Assembly (NCBI GenBank): GCA_054601695.1 | Contig: BAAHQB010000114.1 | Span: 310,001 to 374,000 of the forward strand | Source: Amorphochlora amoebiformis | Lineage: Eukaryota; Cercozoa; Chlorarachniophyceae | Direction of reading: 5' to 3' | DNA: 64,000 bases | In this document: positions 60,569 to 64,000 of the stretch, piece by piece | Layout of the letters: each line of letters begins with the position of its first letter | Position numbering within the stretch: the stretch's first letter is position 1 | Program-made: the position numbers and the translations under genes | Notes under the pieces: generated by a model | The model's database searches: none | Seen by the model: only the letters and a program-made list of their open reading frames with translations | Told to the model about the DNA's origin: nothing

Positions 60569-61017
60569 CTCTGAAGGCTCATGCTCTAGGGCTAGCTAAA
60601 GTCGGAGAAGCTATTGCATACTATGGTAAGATTTCGTTTCCCACAAATTCTTTATTATTATGACTCTCATATCACAAAACCGTTTATCGTTAAAAAGTAG
60701 GTTGATATGGCATATGTTATTAATAAATCTTTCTCTCTCTGAAATGGATTACAACGTCTATGTATGTGTGTAATATCCATGGAATGCATTGTGTTATGTA
60801 TAGAAACAGTGATATGTATATGTGAATACATGATACATTATGAATGCAACATATATATATATATATATATATACATATGTAGATATATATATATATGTGT
60901 GTGTATATACATATATATATATATATACATATATAAATATATATATATATATTTAATATATATATATATATTTATATGTATACATATATCATTATCATTA
61001 CGAGTGTTATTATTATA

Positions 61018-61051
<34 letters not shown>

Positions 61052-61609
61052 TCTATTACTATTAGTAATATGTATGTATGTACATATATACGTGATTCAA
61101 CGTTTTCGCTCTCTCTCTCAATTTGTTTTTCCCTCTCTCTCCTCTCCCCCCCCCCCTCTCCCTCCACTCCCTCTCTTTTACTCTCTCTATCTAAATATCT
61201 ACCCCTCTCCTCTCGCTTTCTGGCTCCCTTCCTCCTCCTCTAATCTCTCTCTCTCTCTCTCTCTCTTTATATATACATATATATATATATATTTATATAT
61301 ATATTTATAATATTATATATATATATATATATCCTCTCTCTGTCTCTGTCTCTTCCTCTCTCCCTCTCCCTCTCTCTCTCCCTCTCTCCCTCTCCCTCTC
61401 TTTATCCCTCTCCTCTCTTCTTCCCTCTTCCCTCTCTCTCCTCTATATGTATATACACACATAACATATTATATATATATGTATATATATATATATATTT
61501 TTATATATATAATATGTAATTATGTATATATATACATGTATATATATATATATACATATATAAATGAGTGCAGTATATTTTACGCATACATGCATGCATA
61601 CATAACATG

Positions 61610-61681
<72 letters not shown>

Positions 61682-61918
61682 GTAAATATATTTAAACATG
61701 CCTATGTATAAAACATACATATATATGTATTACATATGTATACATGTTAGTATGTGTCCAATAAATTGAATATTTACATAAATTCAATTGTATATGCATA
61801 TATATATATATAATATATATATACATATATATTCATGTACTTGTTTTCTATACGCCGAGTTAATTCTATACGCCGAGTTAATTTATGGCATACCTAAATA
61901 CATTTATACATATTGTTA

Positions 61919-61961
<43 letters not shown>

Positions 61962-62104
61962 TTTATGCATATGTTATACATCAGAGTTATTTGAGGGCGA
62001 GAAGTACGGAAAGAGCGTGAAGAGCTCGATTGTGCTTCCAGATGTAGATCCAGGGTACGTATATGGATTTGAATATACAGAAAGTTGATTTGTATGTATT
62101 TCTA

Positions 62105-62172
<68 letters not shown>

Positions 62173-62203
62173 ATATATATTTTTTTGTCTTTTTTATATC
62201 TAT

Positions 62204-62246
<43 letters not shown>

Positions 62247-62513
62247 TTTCTATATAATAATATATATATGCATATATATATACGTATATATATATTTAAA
62301 TGTATATGTGAATTATTGTACATACATGTCATTATGTGTACAAAAAATACGATAACTTCTCAATATACAGCTTATATAACATGCATTCAAAGTCGTTAAA
62401 ACTACAGGTTCAGACTGAAAGGACGAGCCGCGAAGCGGAAGATCCCATCTACAATCCCGGACTTCAAGCCGATAGAGAAGAGGCAGAAATCTGTCGAGTC
62501 CGACAAAAAGTAG
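58555..62513 (+). CDS. Basic protein of unknown function, 8 exons
   Basis: Exons: 58555-58785, 59118-59213, 59340-59474, 59534-59572, 59725-59829, 60577-60625, 61985-62054, 62408-62513. They sum to 831 bases, 276 residues plus TAG, and every junction is GT/AG with matching phase. ATG at 58588 is an alternative start, 11 codons downstream. Readable stretches include [72 protein letters not shown] and [11 protein letters not shown]. The C-terminus is Lys/Arg-rich (LKGRAAKRK and [12 protein letters not shown]), which could be a nuclear or nucleolar targeting signal. There is no signal peptide and no membrane helix. I do not recognise the family. Exon 3 could end at 59414 (donor GTATCG) with exon 4 skipped, which also keeps phase. 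A second frame through the last exon (stop at 62518) was rejected because it breaks phase. Confidence 0.75.
61095..61445. repeat. (CT)n-rich tract in intron 6 of the gene at 58555
   Basis: CTCTCT and CCCTCTC repeats lie at 61108-61268 and 61333-61443. An (ATT)n run sits just upstream at 61018-61052. Confidence 0.85.
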
Positions 62514-62995
62514 GATTCTGATTTTCATGGATTTATGAATTTATCACTGAAGCCAATTAGTAAATTTATAATTCCAGCAAATTCGAGGTGTACGTCTAGG
62601 TACGTGTACATACATATATCTGGTACCTAATATTCCTTACTACCACGCTATCATATGTGAAATAGTATGTATACGACATATACTATGATATATGTATTTA
62701 TGATAGAAAATAATACTGAGTTGTTCATCGTGCACTATTCTAGCTATTGAAGCTGGACCACTATAGACTGGTTTAAGTGGGATACCTAGGATACACACTG
62801 GGGATAGCGGTATTCATCGTAGATACTACTAGTACTAGAATAGTCTGGAGTTCTACTAGCTAGACTAGTATGCTTTCAAGCATAGATCTAGAAATAAGAG
62901 TATCTCTAGATCTGGAGTATCATTATTCTAGTCATTACTGCGCCATGATGACAAAATTGCCAGCGATCACAGTCCCCAGGCTATGGAGTTACGAG
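62514..62995. other. Convergent intergenic region with CTAG-rich island
   Basis: This lies between the facing stop codons of the genes at 58555-62513 and 62996-63220. It has no TA microsatellite. The part at 62740-62900 is rich in CTAG and short palindromes (for example ACTACTAGTACTAG). It should contain both 3' ends. Confidence 0.5.
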
Positions 62996-63220
62996 TTAAA
63001 CTAACCTCCTCTTCTTCCCGCCTCTAGAGCTTTCTCGACTTGAGCCTGAGGCACGCTCCCTGGCACGTGCCTTCATCTTGGGTTTGTGCTCCTCGTATGG
63101 CACGTTTGGAAATTCGGATGTTAAGGGAGAATCTAAGGGCTGAGGGAGGGGAGCCCTAGAGGGGAGGAGGACGAGCTGGCGATCATCGCGGCCGGCCCAT
63201 TGGTCGATTAGTTTGACTAT
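62996..63220 (-). CDS. Last exon of a minus-strand gene entering from the right, unknown function
   Basis: A 75-codon exon runs from an acceptor CTACAAGCAG just above 63220 to TAA at 62998-62996. It reads IVKLIDQWAGRDDRQLVLLP, then a Pro-rich stretch, NVPYEEHKPKMKARARER and an Arg/Ser-rich tail ending in GGKKRRLV. The basic tail suggests a nucleic-acid-binding or nuclear protein, but no family is recognised. No further exon is visible between 63221 and the window end, so the next one upstream lies outside or inside unread repeats. Confidence 0.6.
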   Translation of the reverse strand: MVKLIDQWAGRDDRQLVLLPSRAPLPQPLDSPLTSEFPNVPYEEHKPKMKARARERASGSSRESSRGGKKRRLV

Positions 63221-63391
63221 CTGCTTGTAGAAGTAGGGTATGTGTTTTGTTGGTAAACATTTTTGATGTGTTTATTTTCGTATGTATACGTATATGTAAA
63301 TATATATATATATATATCAAATGATTACTATATATCTATATATATGTGTATATATATATATATGTACATATATATATATATTACATATATG

Positions 63392-63442
<51 letters not shown>

Positions 63443-63564
63443 CATACACACACACACACACATATATATATATATTATATATATATATATATATATACAT
63501 ATATTTATATATATACTTTTATGCATATGTGTATATGCTGCGTATACACACACACACAAAACAT

Positions 63565-63597
<33 letters not shown>

Positions 63598-64000
63598 GAT
63601 ATAATAAATAATAATAATAATAATAATAATGATAATAATAATAATAATACAATCTTTCTGAGAAAAGAGATCATATAGAAAGAGAAATTACATTTAATCA
63701 CACCAATGTATACGTACATTTACCGCTAGATACATCATGAAAGCTACATGCAAATAAAAAAAAAACTGCTTAAAGAAGCATTAAATATGAAATGTATAAT
63801 TTTGAACATAAATTTGAAAGTATTTACAGAACAGAAAATCACTCAGGCAGACAGAGAAAAGTAAACATATATATATATATTTATACATGTATAATATATA
63901 TTACATATTCCCTAAATCTTACTACACTTAGCCTACACAGATATACGTACATGTTAGGAGGAATATATAAAAAGATATTTATATAGTATTGTTAGTATAC
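63221..64000. repeat. Repeat-rich intron or intergenic end of window
   Basis: This part holds TA, CA/TG and, at about 63605-63648, AAT trinucleotide repeats, then about 330 bases of plain A/T-rich sequence. No exon with both splice sites and a recognisable frame was found. Confidence 0.6.

Noticed and set aside
62408-62518. Alternative frame of the last exon ([16 protein letters not shown])
   Set aside because: It breaks phase with exon 61985-62054, while the chosen frame gives a basic tail typical of nuclear proteins.

Overview
This is nuclear DNA from a eukaryote, most likely an intron-rich unicellular protist whose lineage I cannot fix. Protein-coding sequence is broken into many short exons, commonly 30 to 130 bases, joined across GT-AG introns. 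Almost every intron is filled with (TA)n or (CA/GT)n microsatellite, and several hold degenerate TTAGGG/CCCTAA telomere-type repeats. There are no bacterial-style operons, no rRNA or tRNA genes that I can see, and no CRISPR array. Most long open frames (Tyr/Ile, Ser/Leu or Arg/Glu strings) are translations of microsatellites and are not genes.

I assembled exons by hand, requiring a GT donor, an AG acceptor and agreement of reading phase at each junction. Layout: (1) 157-18299, minus strand, running off the left edge: 32 phase-compatible exons encoding an N-terminal ubiquitin-like domain, a region like the STI1 repeats of ubiquilin, a Gly/Pro-rich linker, an EF-hand, a Lys-rich linker and a ubiquitin C-terminal hydrolase (peptidase C12) domain with its catalytic Gln/Cys/His/Asp. 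(2) 18596-35881, plus strand: a 25-exon, 918-residue secreted glycoside hydrolase family 31 enzyme, divergent from gene 1 across about 300 bases. (3) 36358-48990, minus strand: 20 exons in which a glycogenin-like GT8 glycosyltransferase reads in phase into a GT32 (OCH1-like, DXD) glycosyltransferase; the first exon(s) are unresolved. (4) 51112-58295, minus strand: a 1397-residue protein with a signal peptide, a long extracytoplasmic region that may be a BPI/TULIP-like lipid-binding fold, and a PqiA/LetA-like membrane region. (5) 58555-62513, plus strand: a 276-residue basic protein of unknown function. (6) 62996-63220, minus strand: the last exon of another gene that enters from the right.

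Gene functions fit no single pathway. Three of them (GH31, GT8, GT32) act on glycans, one is a ubiquitin-system enzyme and one is a probable lipid-transport membrane protein.

The most unusual feature is structural. Beside many exons, inside the neighbouring intron, lies one or more partial copies of that same exon's edge, direct or inverted, usually with the splice site included and with TA repeats on both sides. I found such copies at more than 20 exons across at least three of the genes. A second unusual feature is a roughly 48-base element that recurs inside the telomere-like blocks, with two copies facing each other around CCCTAA/TTAGGG arrays. These are my best candidates for something undescribed.
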